From Candidatus Eiseniibacteriota bacterium (lineage in GTDB: Bacteria; Eisenbacteria; RBG-16-71-46; CAIMUX01), in contig JACKCR010000002.1 of the NCBI GenBank assembly GCA_020633975.1, positions 124,001-188,000 of the forward strand: 64,000 nt of DNA. The letters are read 5' to 3'. Made by a program: the position numbers and the translations under genes. Every line of letters starts with the position of its first letter. Positions within the stretch are counted from its first letter, which is position 1. Below are positions 17,959-27,394 of this stretch, piece by piece. The notes beneath the pieces are model-generated. The model did not search any database. It had not been told where the DNA came from and saw only the letters and a program-made list of their open reading frames with translations.

Positions 17959-20235
17959 TCACTGCGGCTTCACGCAGAATACCGCCGCCGTGCGCCCGTT
18001 GAGGAACGCGCGGCTCGCCACGAGGTTTCCCTCCGCGTCGTAGACGTCTCCGTACACCGCGAAGTATGGATTGGAGCAGAGCAGATCGTCGAACGTCTGG
18101 ACCGTGAAGCTCAACGAGTTCGAACCATCCGATCCGGACTCGGACCAGGGGAACGACGATCCGGACGCGGTCGTCGTGTACTCCCACTCGATCGCCTGGA
18201 AGACGATCTTGCCGCCGCTGTCCATGGTCACCTCTGAAGGTGCGATCGATGCGCTGAAGCTCAGTTCGAGACTTCCGGGCGCGTCCTTCCGAACGTACCA
18301 GGAGTAGTGCCGGGTCTCGGGGATGTAGTAGTCGAGAACCGCACCCTCGGCCTGGAGTGTCCACGTTCCGGTTACGGTGATCGTCGCGTGGTCGATCACT
18401 TCGTCGCCGTAGGAGACGCCGACGCTACCGCTCAGCGTCGTCGTTTCGGATACGGTGAAGTCGACGGTGTTCGAGTCGACCTCGCCGCGCTTCTCCTTCA
18501 GAGGCCCCGTCGTTGCTCCTTCTGGGACCACGACGACGATGTTGTTGTCCGCCCAGGAGACGACCTCCACAGCCGTGGTGCCGTTGAAGAGGATCTCGTT
18601 GTTCTTCGGCAGGTACCCGAGCTTCGTGCCGCGGATCGTGACCTGGTCCCCGACCGCCGCGGTGGACGGCGTGACGGACGTGATCTCCGGTACGACGGGC
18701 GCGATCGAGAACTCGACGCTCTGCCAGTCGACCGTGTTTCCGCCCACGCGGACGATGGCGGAGAGCACGTAGTCCTCTTCCTCGCTGGTGTTGTAGCGGA
18801 ACTCGTCCACGGGTGTGTCGTCCAAGTGGATGGTCTTCGTCGAGTTCGGGCCGAGCGTGGCTTCGTGGTAGGTGGAGAGGCGGCCGACTCCCGACGGCGG
18901 ATCGCCGAGTGCGGTGATGTCGACGTAGACGCCGACGTCGGTGGACGCCGTCCTCGAGGAGTTCGCGAGCTGGAGGTCGCCGTTGACACGGAAGATTTCG
19001 ACCTCGCCCGGGAGAGGATCCGCGACTTCGTCGGTGGCAGGATTGCGGAGCGAGTAGCCGTCTTCCTCGCGGTAGTCCCATTGGTACCGGTAGATCGCGG
19101 GCATGTCCTCTCCGTAGCGAGGCTTCGTGAACTCGAACGCATCGGGGAGCCAGCTCGCGGTGATCCGTTCGTTCGAGGTCGAGAGAGGCTTCGACACGAC
19201 CATGGTGACGAGCTTGTCGCCGATGTCCATCCCGTCCACGAACTCGTTCCACGCTTTGCTCGTGTAGCCGATCTGGCCCGTGCTCACGCTGGCCGGGTCG
19301 TGGATCTTGAACGTCGAACCGTCGTACCCCACCACGGTCACGGCGTGTGACCACTTGCCGACGAAGAGGCCGACCGGGTGGTGGTTCACGCCGATCTCGC
19401 GCCAGAGGTAGTCCCGCATCTGCGTGTTGTTGACGTAGTCCCAGAGCTTCCGGGTGGGCGCGACGCCGGTCCGGTACTTCACGATGCTCGCAATCGCAGA
19501 GTTCGTTCGGTAGCCGACGTCGGAGATCCCCTGCTCGTCGATCCCGGCCGCGCCGATCACGTCCATGGCGGACCGGAGGTCTTGGTAGTTCACGGCCTGG
19601 GTGACGGTCTGGACGGTGACGGCCCAGCAGTAAGGGGACGAGCCCTGATTGAAGTAGGGGACGCTGAGCAGCGCGGACGCAGGCGGGTCCTGCCCGAAGA
19701 ACCACTCACAGAGACGGCTCGTGAAGTGATTCGTCTCGACGACCGCGAACGGCGCTCCGTCGATCATCCGAACGCGGGAGGTTTCCATCTCCACCGCGCC
19801 GCTCTCTTCGTCGATCACACCGATCATCACACCCGAAGAATCCGCAGTCGACATCCCCTCGGGGAGAGGGAAGCGGATCTCTACGTTCTCTTGGAACTGG
19901 CTCACCGCTGCCGTCGTCCGGACGACAGCCATCTCTTGCTCTCCGGTGCCCTCGAACCAGGTGCTCGGTTCGAGCTTCGCGAGCGTCACGTCGAGCGGAG
20001 CGGACACTGCTCCCGCGGGGAACACGACGGCCGTGCCGTCTTCCAACGCGACGACGCCGCCCGTTTCGTCGACGGTCGCGGTGATGGAGTCGAGTGGCTC
20101 GTCACCACCTGGGTCGGTCGGGACTTCCTCGCGCGAGGAGCACGCGGAGAAGAGCACCGGAAGAGTGACGAGGAGAGATGCGAGGAAACACGAAACGGGA
20201 GACGCGAGGCGACGTGCGATCGGCTTTGCGAACAT
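17959..20235 (-). CDS. Lipoprotein with papain/C39-like cysteine peptidase and IPT/TIG domain
   Basis: 758 residues from ATG at 20235. The signal peptide ends in a lipobox, VLFSAC (C32). A ZU5-like strand region follows (about 50-110: AVVFPAGAVSAPLDVTLAKL), then a peptidase-like domain at about 188-340 with PYFNQGSSPYCWA (C203), KWSHAVTVVGYD (H297) and IHDPAS (D313), matching the Cys-His-Asp order of papain/C39-like folds. A beta-rich segment follows, and an IPT/TIG fold near 545-640 (ITSVTPSTAAVGDQVTIRG). The 120 C-terminal residues are beta-rich and unassigned. It is probably anchored on the membrane or surface and may cleave peptides; substrate unknown. Activity is inferred from the triad alone. 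Confidence 0.85.
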   Translation of the reverse strand: MFAKPIARRLASPVSCFLASLLVTLPVLFSACSSREEVPTDPGGDEPLDSITATVDETGGVVALEDGTAVVFPAGAVSAPLDVTLAKLEPSTWFEGTGEQEMAVVRTTAAVSQFQENVEIRFPLPEGMSTADSSGVMIGVIDEESGAVEMETSRVRMIDGAPFAVVETNHFTSRLCEWFFGQDPPASALLSVPYFNQGSSPYCWAVTVQTVTQAVNYQDLRSAMDVIGAAGIDEQGISDVGYRTNSAIASIVKYRTGVAPTRKLWDYVNNTQMRDYLWREIGVNHHPVGLFVGKWSHAVTVVGYDGSTFKIHDPASVSTGQIGYTSKAWNEFVDGMDIGDKLVTMVVSKPLSTSNERITASWLPDAFEFTKPRYGEDMPAIYRYQWDYREEDGYSLRNPATDEVADPLPGEVEIFRVNGDLQLANSSRTASTDVGVYVDITALGDPPSGVGRLSTYHEATLGPNSTKTIHLDDTPVDEFRYNTSEEEDYVLSAIVRVGGNTVDWQSVEFSIAPVVPEITSVTPSTAAVGDQVTIRGTKLGYLPKNNEILFNGTTAVEVVSWADNNIVVVVPEGATTGPLKEKRGEVDSNTVDFTVSETTTLSGSVGVSYGDEVIDHATITVTGTWTLQAEGAVLDYYIPETRHYSWYVRKDAPGSLELSFSASIAPSEVTMDSGGKIVFQAIEWEYTTTASGSSFPWSESGSDGSNSLSFTVQTFDDLLCSNPYFAVYGDVYDAEGNLVASRAFLNGRTAAVFCVKPQ

Positions 20236-20396
20236 GATGTCCAAACCTTCGGGTGACGGTTCCCATTGACTCGAAGGAGTGGGGACTGCCCCTCTCCAGT
20301 CATGGGATCGGCGGAGAGGGGAAACATCCTTACTCGTTGCCGCACTTTTGGTTGTGGGCACAAGTACTTCCGCCCGTCGGTGCGTGTCGCGCTCCC

Positions 20397-20528
20397 GGAC
20401 TCGCTGCTGGACCCGCGGCTGTCGAACCCGCGTCTATCGGACCCGGCGTCTGTCGGAGCCGGCGTCAGCGGACCCGCGTCTATCGGACCCGGCGTCTATC
20501 GGAGCGAGCGTCGCGTCAGCGGACCCGG
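20397..20528. repeat. GC-rich minisatellite, 15-16 bp unit
   Basis: About eight degenerate copies of units like GGACCCGCGTCTATC and GGACCCGGCGTCTATC in a row, between the lipoprotein start and the next gene's end. The last copies run into the final codons and stop (20516-20518) of the ELWxxDGT protein gene. No gene is visible in the rest of 20236-20515. Confidence 0.8.
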
Positions 20529-23500
20529 AGCACCTTTCGCACCGACGTCTCCGTTCCCGCCACGATCCGGAGGAAGTAGACGCCGCCCGGGATCCGCGAC
20601 TGTTCCGCCGCGAGTGACCACCGGACAGAGTGGCTTCCGGCCTCCTGTCGCCCGAGGGACTGCTCCGCCACTACTCGTCCGCTCGCGTCGAGGAGGGAGG
20701 TCCGTACGACGCCGGCACGAGGCAGCTCGAACCGAAGGTCCAGATGGTCGCCGAACGGATTCGGCCCGGCACGAAGTGCGAGGCGATCTCCGACTCGGAC
20801 GGGAACGACCGGAGCATCCGAGGGGCCGCCTGCATCGGTCACGTACCAGAACTCGCGGCCATACTCCGCTTCCTCCGCCACGAAGACGTAGCGTCCGTCA
20901 CTCGTACTGACGCGCTCTCCGACGAAAGACGACGCGGGGCCGGGCGCGATCGAATCGCTCACGTTGAGAAGCGACCCACTGTACCGCCAGAGCTCACGAC
21001 CGGAGGCGCCGTCGTCTGCGAGGAAGTAGACGGCGCCCAAGTGGCCGCCGAACTCGGTCGGGGTGGACGAGCCGGGCCCGGGCTGGAGGTCCGCGACGAG
21101 GTTCACGCTGACTCCGTTCGAGACCCACGGTTCCCGGCCGACGCCCGAACCGTCGTCTGCACTGAAGAAGAGCCGCGAGGACGCGTAGGCGAGTTCCCGT
21201 GGGTCAGCTGATCCCGGTCCGGGCACGACTTCTTCGATCGGCACTGCGCCCGCCTCCGTGGCCTTGTACAGCTCACGCCCACTTCCGGGAGTGTTGGCGG
21301 AGAAGTAGAGGGAGGGATAGCCGTCGGTCAGGTCCTGCGGGTTCGAATCGGAGACGCCGGCGTTCACGTCTTCGACGAGGTGGGTGCCGGCTCCCGTTCC
21401 GTCCGTGCACCAGAGTTCGCGACCCGAGTCCGGGTGGAAGGCACTGAAGTAGACCCGGTCGTCCATGATCGTCAGGTCCGCGGGATCAGAGCTTCCGGCT
21501 CCAGGATGGATGTCCGCGACGCGGCTCGCCCCGCTTACGGACGCGCGCCAGAGTTCCGTCCCGTGGCCCGGGTCGGTGCCGATGAAGAGGACACCGTCGG
21601 TGAACGGCAGCAGGCTGTGTGGACGGTTCGCGCCGAAGTCCTGGAGCAGCGTGAGGTCTCCGTTGCCCAGTCCGCCGCTGGGCTCCCAGACGTAGACTCC
21701 GTAGCCACCCGTGGTGGGGACCTCCGCCACGAAGAAGAGACTCCCGCCCACGAAGACGAGGTCGCTCGGATCGGACCCGTCGGGCCCCGGGTTCACGTCG
21801 ATCGGGTAGATGCGGTACGTGGTCGCGACGACCGGCTCGAGGCCGAACCCGTCGACGTTCGTCGTCACGTAGAGATCGTCGAGGGTGCTTTCCGAGTCGA
21901 CGACGAACTCGGACGTCCCGAGGATGATGTCGTCACCTGGAGTCTCCTGCGACGCTTTTCGGGATGCCCCGAGTGGGTCGTCGTCTAGGTACATCCGAAA
22001 GACGGTGCGTCCGTAGTAGGGCTCAGTCGCCGCGAAGAAGATCGACTCGTCGACCCGAAGGAAGTCGGTCGGGCTCGAACTCCTTTCGGTGACGATGTCG
22101 AACGCGAGTTCCGGTGAGAGGTCGGTGTTCGCGGCGCGCCAGAGCTCCCGGCCGGTGTCGGTTCCATCGAACGCGGTGAAGTAGAGGTGGTCTCCGGCAC
22201 TGACGAAGTTGCGCGGAAGGGAACCCAAGTCGCCCGGATACACCTCGAGCTTCACGGTCGAGGCGAGATCCCCTTCGCTCCGCCAGAGCTCCGACTCCGA
22301 CCAGTCACCCGCGGGTTCGGATGCGAAGAAGTAGACCGCGCCGTCGTGCTCGTAGAGGCCAGCGAGCTGGAACTCTTCCGGATCCACGGCCAGATCCGCA
22401 ACCAACGTGGTCCCGCCCTCCGTTCCGTCACTCCTCCAGAGCTGATCGTCGAGCCCCCGCGTGACGAAGCAGAACTGGTTCCCGATCCGGGTGAGTTCGG
22501 CCGGGAAGCTGCTCTCTGGGCCAGGGACGATGTCGGCGACCAATTCGACGACCGTGCCGTCCGTCCGGTAGAGCTCGTTTCCGGTAGCGGAGTCGTAGCC
22601 GGGGAAGTAGGTCCAGGACGCGGTCGCGAGCATGCCCGTCCCAATGTCGGCGATCGGCGAGACCAGGACCGTGCCCGCGTCGGTTCCGTCGGAACGGTAG
22701 AGGTCGTTGAACGCCTGGAAGAGGAGCATGTCCTGGAACGCGGTGAGGAAGAGAGGGCTGGAGGAGCCGCTGCCGGAGAGGAGGTCCTTCACGAGCTGAG
22801 TGCCGCCCGTCGTGCCGTCGGTCTTCCAGAGCTCCCTGCCGTGGGTTCCGTCGTCGGCCGTGAAGAAGGCCACTCCATCGACGATCGCGCCGAAGAAGGG
22901 AACGGAGTCCCCGCCGGGGTTGATGTCGAGCACGAGGTTCGTTCCCCCGGGAGTCCCGTCACTGAACCAGAGCTCGAAACCGTACGTTGCGTCAACCGAC
23001 GTGAAGAGGATTCCCCCGTTGAGGTCCAAGGCCGAGAAGCCCCAGGAGTTCTCCGGAGCCATCCGGAGCAGGGTCGCCGAAGATCCGTCGAGGGCCCAGA
23101 TGCCCTGGTCCGTACCGCCCACGGGAGTGCCGACGCAGACGACCCGGGTCTCGAGACCTACGAGCGCTCTGACGGCCGACATCGGGGGGAGACCGGGGAC
23201 CGGCTCGCCCTGGTCGGTCACGTCGTCGAACTGATAGACCCTGAAACCGGGGCCGGCGTTGTTCAGCGCAGCGATGTAGACCGTGTCGCCCAGCCCGGCC
23301 GTCTGGAGCGGCGAGGAGCCGCCGCCGTGGATGTTCGTGGCCAGCTCCGCTTGGCCGAAGGCTGTCCCGGATAGGAGGCAGCCGAGGACGGCCGCGACCC
23401 GAGCGAGCGGCGGGAGCCACTCGAACGCCGAGAGCACCGCCTTCACGGCAGGGACCGGCAATTTGTTGCGACGCTTGGTGATGGAGTAGCGGGTCAGGGT

Positions 23501-23545
23501 GATCAGGGCGGTTACGACTGTTCCTGGTGCGATTCGGCGATGCAA
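20516..23545 (-). CDS. Secreted ELWxxDGT-repeat protein with sorting domain
   Basis: 1009 residues. The N-terminus is long and basic before a hydrophobic segment ending LLSGTAFGQA (about residue 65), so the true start may be downstream of 23545. About thirteen ELWxxDGT-type repeats follow, for example ELWFSDGTPGGT, ELWKTDGTTGGT and ELWCTDGTGAGT, spaced about 45-70 residues in a beta-propeller-like series. The last 85 residues are a FlgD-Ig-like domain (AGPNPFGDHLDLRFELP, RIPGGVYFLRI, ending VLRVR) whose usual WDGR motif is replaced by WSLAAEQ. Exported, probably surface-displayed; function unknown. Its stop lies in the minisatellite. Confidence 0.92.
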   Translation of the reverse strand: MHRRIAPGTVVTALITLTRYSITKRRNKLPVPAVKAVLSAFEWLPPLARVAAVLGCLLSGTAFGQAELATNIHGGGSSPLQTAGLGDTVYIAALNNAGPGFRVYQFDDVTDQGEPVPGLPPMSAVRALVGLETRVVCVGTPVGGTDQGIWALDGSSATLLRMAPENSWGFSALDLNGGILFTSVDATYGFELWFSDGTPGGTNLVLDINPGGDSVPFFGAIVDGVAFFTADDGTHGRELWKTDGTTGGTQLVKDLLSGSGSSSPLFLTAFQDMLLFQAFNDLYRSDGTDAGTVLVSPIADIGTGMLATASWTYFPGYDSATGNELYRTDGTVVELVADIVPGPESSFPAELTRIGNQFCFVTRGLDDQLWRSDGTEGGTTLVADLAVDPEEFQLAGLYEHDGAVYFFASEPAGDWSESELWRSEGDLASTVKLEVYPGDLGSLPRNFVSAGDHLYFTAFDGTDTGRELWRAANTDLSPELAFDIVTERSSSPTDFLRVDESIFFAATEPYYGRTVFRMYLDDDPLGASRKASQETPGDDIILGTSEFVVDSESTLDDLYVTTNVDGFGLEPVVATTYRIYPIDVNPGPDGSDPSDLVFVGGSLFFVAEVPTTGGYGVYVWEPSGGLGNGDLTLLQDFGANRPHSLLPFTDGVLFIGTDPGHGTELWRASVSGASRVADIHPGAGSSDPADLTIMDDRVYFSAFHPDSGRELWCTDGTGAGTHLVEDVNAGVSDSNPQDLTDGYPSLYFSANTPGSGRELYKATEAGAVPIEEVVPGPGSADPRELAYASSRLFFSADDGSGVGREPWVSNGVSVNLVADLQPGPGSSTPTEFGGHLGAVYFLADDGASGRELWRYSGSLLNVSDSIAPGPASSFVGERVSTSDGRYVFVAEEAEYGREFWYVTDAGGPSDAPVVPVRVGDRLALRAGPNPFGDHLDLRFELPRAGVVRTSLLDASGRVVAEQSLGRQEAGSHSVRWSLAAEQSRIPGGVYFLRIVAGTETSVRKVLRVR

Positions 23546-23702
23546 GAGATCCCTCCAGAGCAGGTTCGCTGGATTCTAGCCCTACACGCGGATTTGTGAG
23601 CGGGAACTGGACATGAATGTCCAAGAAAGACGGCCCTGGCGTCGCCGACGTTCGAGTCCGAGGGTTTCGTTCGCCTGGGGAACGGCGGCTCACGTTGAGT
23701 CC

Positions 23703-23720
23703 ATTCTCAACGTCGAGAGT
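23703..23720 (-). promoter_or_regulatory. Inverted repeat, same family as 5715-5793
   Basis: ATTCTC (23703-23708) and GAGAGT (23715-23720) around AACGTC. It matches the 5715/5775 elements in most positions and is 61 bp centre-to-centre from the palindrome at 23765-23780. Confidence 0.45.
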
Positions 23721-23764
23721 AGTCCGCAGCGAATCCAGCCTGGCGCGGGTTATCCGGACGGGCA

Positions 23765-23780
23765 GTCTCAGCGCTGAGAC
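23765..23780 (-). promoter_or_regulatory. 16-bp perfect palindrome behind the thioredoxin stop
   Basis: GTCTCAGC and GCTGAGAC without spacer, ending three bases from the stop codon of the thioredoxin gene at 23784. This is the same placement as 5775-5793 behind the other membrane thioredoxin gene. No T-run follows. Confidence 0.45.
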
Positions 23781-23783
23781 TCG

Positions 23784-24302
23784 CTACCTATCGATTCCCT
23801 CGAGCAGCTCCATGAACTCGGCCTTCCCGATGCGCCCTACCGCGTAGTCGAGGACGTTGCCGTCGGGATCGGTGAGGATCGTGACCGGAGTTCCGCCGAC
23901 TCTGTACTTGCGGAACGCCTCGTCGCCGCCGGGATCTCCCTCGTAGATCATCACCGGGACGGCTGCGGCGTTGATTGCCCTGGCGACGCCGTGATCCGAG
24001 AAGACCTCGCGCTTCATGATTCGGCACGGGACGCACCAATCGGCCGTGAAGAAGAGAAGCATCGGCTTGTCCGTCTCCGCGGCGCTTTCCCGAGCGGAGG
24101 CGATGTTCTCTGCCCAGGCAACGTCGTTCGAGGGAACGTAGAACGAGTACCAGGCGTAGGCGAGAGACAGCACTAGGAACGACAGCCAGAACACCCTCCA
24201 GAAGGGGTGAGAGCGCCTGCTCCGTTTCCCGGACGCACCGTTCGGTGTTGGCGGAGACGTTGGCGGAGATGTCGGCGGAGATGTAGATCGATTCTCATTC
24301 AT
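23784..24302 (-). CDS. Membrane-anchored thioredoxin-family protein (CVPC)
   Basis: 172 residues. A Ser/Pro/Thr repeat (SPPTSPPTSPPTP) and a basic stretch precede one membrane segment at about 34-54 (FWRVFWLSFLVLSLAYAWYSF). A periplasmic thioredoxin fold follows with FFTADWCVPCRIMK (C90, C93) and GGTPVTILTD carrying the cis-Pro. This resembles DsbD gamma-domain or TlpA-like reductases fed by a CcdA/DsbD protein; the CcdA at 5006-5704 is a possible but distant partner. The gene starts 55 bases behind the kinase gene on the same strand and may share its transcript. The N-terminal repeat is encoded by a 12-bp tandem DNA repeat, so its length may vary. Confidence 0.9.
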   Translation of the reverse strand: MNENRSTSPPTSPPTSPPTPNGASGKRSRRSHPFWRVFWLSFLVLSLAYAWYSFYVPSNDVAWAENIASARESAAETDKPMLLFFTADWCVPCRIMKREVFSDHGVARAINAAAVPVMIYEGDPGGDEAFRKYRVGGTPVTILTDPDGNVLDYAVGRIGKAEFMELLEGIDR

Positions 24303-24357
24303 TTGCTTGTTCGTCGTCCTCTCTCGGTGCTGCGCACCAGTCCACTCCGGGCTTGGC

Positions 24358-27276
24358 CTACCGGGTCAGCTCCTGCCGGATCTCTTCGGCGCGCGTCCTC
24401 CATTCCTCGGCTCGTGCCGCCCACGCGTCCGCTTGCGGAACGTTCGTGTCGTCGTTGCTGCCGCCAGCCGCGCGGGTCGTGCTCATCGAGGACGTCGCCG
24501 CTCCGCGCTGCGAACTGCCTCCCGCGCTGCGCTGCCACCCCTCGTAGAGTTCCGCGATCGACTCGCAGATCACCACCGTCTCCGCTTCCGGCTCGAGGCC
24601 GGGGGCGGCTTCCGTCCACAGTGCCTCGGCTTCCCCGCGCTTTCCCTGCCGGGCGAGTGCGATGCCGAGATCAGCGCCGATGATGGAGAGGGTGTAGATG
24701 TCGTCGGGTTGGGTTTGCGCGGATACGTCGTACGCATGGCGGAGGAGAGCTGCGGCCTGCGCCGTCTTCCCGCGTTCGAGAAGGATGGTTCCGAGGAGAC
24801 CTTCGGCGTCGACGGTTCTCGGATGGTCTGCACCGAGTTCACGGCGCAAGGATTCAACGCCGGCTGCCGCCATGGCTTCTGCCTCGGCGCCGTGGCCAAG
24901 TCTCAGGCGCGACAAAGCGAGGTGCATGCGGGAGCGGATCGTGTCGGGGTGGTTCTCTCCGAGCGCTTCTGAGCGGCGGGCGACGATGAACGCGTGAAGG
25001 GAGTCGGCGCTGGCGTAGTCGCCGAGGATCTCGTTGGCCTCGGCGATGTTGTTGAGGCTGTTGAGCGTCACCGGGTGGGATTCGCCGTAGACTGTTCGCT
25101 TCGCGGCGAGCGCTTCGTTCCAAAGGGGGATGGCGTCACGGAGTCGGCCTTGCCCCGCGATGGTGTTCGCGAGGTTGTTCTTCAGGGTCAGCGACTCGGC
25201 GTCCTCGTCGCCGAAGATGCGTCGACGGATCTCGATCGTGGCGACGTAGAGAGACTCCGCGCGCGCGTCGTCGCCGATTTCCTGGTAGACCACGGCCAGG
25301 GACTGCATCGCGAGAGCGGAGCGCAACTCGTCGCCGCGTGCCTTCGAGTCTCGCATCACCTGCCGGAACTCGCCGATCGCGTCGTCGACGCGTCCTTGGG
25401 CGCGGTAGACGGTGCCGAGCCAGGTACGCCAGGCGTCTCTCAGGGAGGCGTCGTCGTCCGTGTCATTGCTGCCGGTTCGCGCTCCGTCCGCGGGCAAAGC
25501 GCCGAGTGCGGTCTCGAGGAGAGACTCGGCGGAGTCGTACTCGCCTTGTCGATAGGAGAGTACGCCGAGTGCGCCATAGTCCTGTCCGATGTCGGCGGGG
25601 TCGCCCTCGGCCTTCGAGAGCGCGAGGGCGCGCTCGAAGTGGGGGCGGGCGGCCGCATAGTCGCCGAGTTCGGTGTACGTGTGCCCAAGGGTGGCGCGGA
25701 TGGCGCGTTCCACTTGCGGAAGATCGGCGAACCTGCCGCCAGGGGCCGACTCTTCGTCGATCCTCTTCGCGGCAACGTCGAGGACTTCGCGCATCGAGAC
25801 GTCCTTTCCGCGGCCCGCCGCCTTGGACGGGGCGACGGCGGCGAGGAGGTCGCGGTTGAGGAAGTCGTTCACGGCTTGGGCGATCTGTGCCTCGGTGTTC
25901 GCTCGCTTCTCCGCACGTCGCGCGCGGAGCATCCCCCACGAAGTGCCCGCGACGGCGATCACGAGCAGCGCGAGGACTGCGCCGATCGCGCCGAAGAGGC
26001 CCTTGTTGCGGCGGATCAGTTTTGCGAGCCGGTAGGTCGCGGTCGGAGCGGACGCAGTCACGGGCTCGTCCCGAAGATGACGACGGATGTCGGCGGCGAG
26101 TGCGTTCACCGTCTGGTAGCGCCGGTTCCGGTCCTTCTGCAGCGCGGTCATCACGATCGCGTCGAGGTCGCCTTTCAGTTCACGCCTGAGCTCGCCGGGG
26201 CTGACGCGACGCTTCGTGGCGATCTCTTGGAGCTTGGCGTCCTGCGACGAGACGCGCGACGACGGCGTCGGCGGATCGACTTCTCGGATCGTCTTTCGAA
26301 GCGCGTCGTAGCCGGCCGACCGAAGCGCGTCGGAGGAGAAGGGGAGGGCGCCGGTCAGGAGTTCGTAGAGGATCACGCCGAGGGAGTAGACGTCACTGCG
26401 CGTGTCGATGTCGGCCGAAGTGAGGTCGGCCTGTTCGGGACTCATGTACTCGGGCGTTCCGACCAGCTGCCCGATCTCGGTGAACATCGACCGATCCGTG
26501 AGTGGAGCGGACATCGCCTTGGCGAGCCCGAAGTCGATGATCTTGGGCTGTGGCGTTCCGCTCACGTCGGTGACGAGGAGGTTGGTCGGTTTGAGATCGC
26601 GGTGGAGGATCGCCTTCTGGTGCGCGTGCTGGACTCCGTCGCACACCTGGGCGAACAGCTCGAGCCGCTTCTTCGTCGAGAGCCCGTTCCGGTCGCAGTA
26701 CTGCGTGATCGGTTCGCCCTTCACATACTCCATGACGAAGTAGGGACGACCCGCTTCCGTCTCTCCGGCGTCGAGCACCTTCGCGATCGCGGAGTGATCC
26801 ATCAGGGCGAGGGCCTGACGCTCCGCTTCGAAGCGAGCGATCACGCTCTGCGTGTCCATTCCTCGCTTGATGATCTTGAGCGCGACGCGACGGCGGATCG
26901 GGTGCGTCTGGTCGGCGAGCCAGACCTGACCCATCCCGCCTTCTCCGAGTTTCTGCTGGAGTTGGTAGGGACCGATCGTGTCGCGTGGGGAGGTCGGGGA
27001 CTTGATCGGGAGGGTCTCCTCGGTGACCGCGGGGGCATTCGTGTCGACCGTGTCCGCCGGCGCGTGGGTGTCCGCCGGTGCGTGCGTGTCGATGGTGTCT
27101 GCGCTGTCGGAGGTTGCGCCGAGGCGATCGTCGTGTGGAACGCCAGCGTCGCGGGGCTCGTCAGCGTCGCGACGATCGCTGGCGTTGCGCGGATCGCCAC
27201 CGCCGCGATGGCTGCCGGTGTCGCGGGGCTCGTCAGCGTCGCGGTCTGGTCCGCCCGGTGAGGTTGATTGGTCCAT
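24358..27276 (-). CDS. Transmembrane Ser/Thr protein kinase with TPR sensor region
   Basis: 972 residues. The N-terminal 95 residues are low-complexity (DRDADEPRD repeats, THAPADT repeats) encoded by direct DNA repeats. The kinase domain (about 103-400) has GEGGMGQVW, catalytic-site K134 in VALKIIKRG, HRDLKPTN (D227), IIDFG (D248) and a PEYMSPEQ activation segment, so it should be active. One membrane helix at about 427-450 is followed by an extracytoplasmic region of about 500 residues with many TPR-like pairs (LGHTYTELGDYAAARPHF, LARQGKRGEAEALW). This PknB-like architecture is common in Planctomycetes, Acidobacteria and FCB relatives. The TPRs probably bind protein partners; signal and targets are unknown. 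ATG at 27276 lacks a clear ribosome site. Confidence 0.95.
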   Translation of the reverse strand: MDQSTSPGGPDRDADEPRDTGSHRGGGDPRNASDRRDADEPRDAGVPHDDRLGATSDSADTIDTHAPADTHAPADTVDTNAPAVTEETLPIKSPTSPRDTIGPYQLQQKLGEGGMGQVWLADQTHPIRRRVALKIIKRGMDTQSVIARFEAERQALALMDHSAIAKVLDAGETEAGRPYFVMEYVKGEPITQYCDRNGLSTKKRLELFAQVCDGVQHAHQKAILHRDLKPTNLLVTDVSGTPQPKIIDFGLAKAMSAPLTDRSMFTEIGQLVGTPEYMSPEQADLTSADIDTRSDVYSLGVILYELLTGALPFSSDALRSAGYDALRKTIREVDPPTPSSRVSSQDAKLQEIATKRRVSPGELRRELKGDLDAIVMTALQKDRNRRYQTVNALAADIRRHLRDEPVTASAPTATYRLAKLIRRNKGLFGAIGAVLALLVIAVAGTSWGMLRARRAEKRANTEAQIAQAVNDFLNRDLLAAVAPSKAAGRGKDVSMREVLDVAAKRIDEESAPGGRFADLPQVERAIRATLGHTYTELGDYAAARPHFERALALSKAEGDPADIGQDYGALGVLSYRQGEYDSAESLLETALGALPADGARTGSNDTDDDASLRDAWRTWLGTVYRAQGRVDDAIGEFRQVMRDSKARGDELRSALAMQSLAVVYQEIGDDARAESLYVATIEIRRRIFGDEDAESLTLKNNLANTIAGQGRLRDAIPLWNEALAAKRTVYGESHPVTLNSLNNIAEANEILGDYASADSLHAFIVARRSEALGENHPDTIRSRMHLALSRLRLGHGAEAEAMAAAGVESLRRELGADHPRTVDAEGLLGTILLERGKTAQAAALLRHAYDVSAQTQPDDIYTLSIIGADLGIALARQGKRGEAEALWTEAAPGLEPEAETVVICESIAELYEGWQRSAGGSSQRGAATSSMSTTRAAGGSNDDTNVPQADAWAARAEEWRTRAEEIRQELTR

Positions 27277-27394
27277 GGGCAGAGAGTGTAGTCCCGTTCG
27301 GCTGTGGGGGCGACCCGAGACCGTGGAGTCGGGCCCTCATGCGTCTCTTCGTCCAGTTTTCGGGCTCGTCGGCGGGGCGCCTATCGAATCCGAA

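Noticed and set aside
20397-20528. CRISPR array
   Set aside because: Units are 15-16 bp, degenerate and contiguous with no unique spacers; a minisatellite, not a CRISPR. No cas genes are present.
22187-23374. 395-codon plus-strand frame opposite the ELWxxDGT gene
   Set aside because: Charged, Gly/Arg/Glu-rich shadow with no recognisable motif.
24994-27261. 755-codon plus-strand frame opposite the TPR kinase
   Set aside because: Antisense shadow of a GC-rich gene; the kinase has all catalytic motifs.
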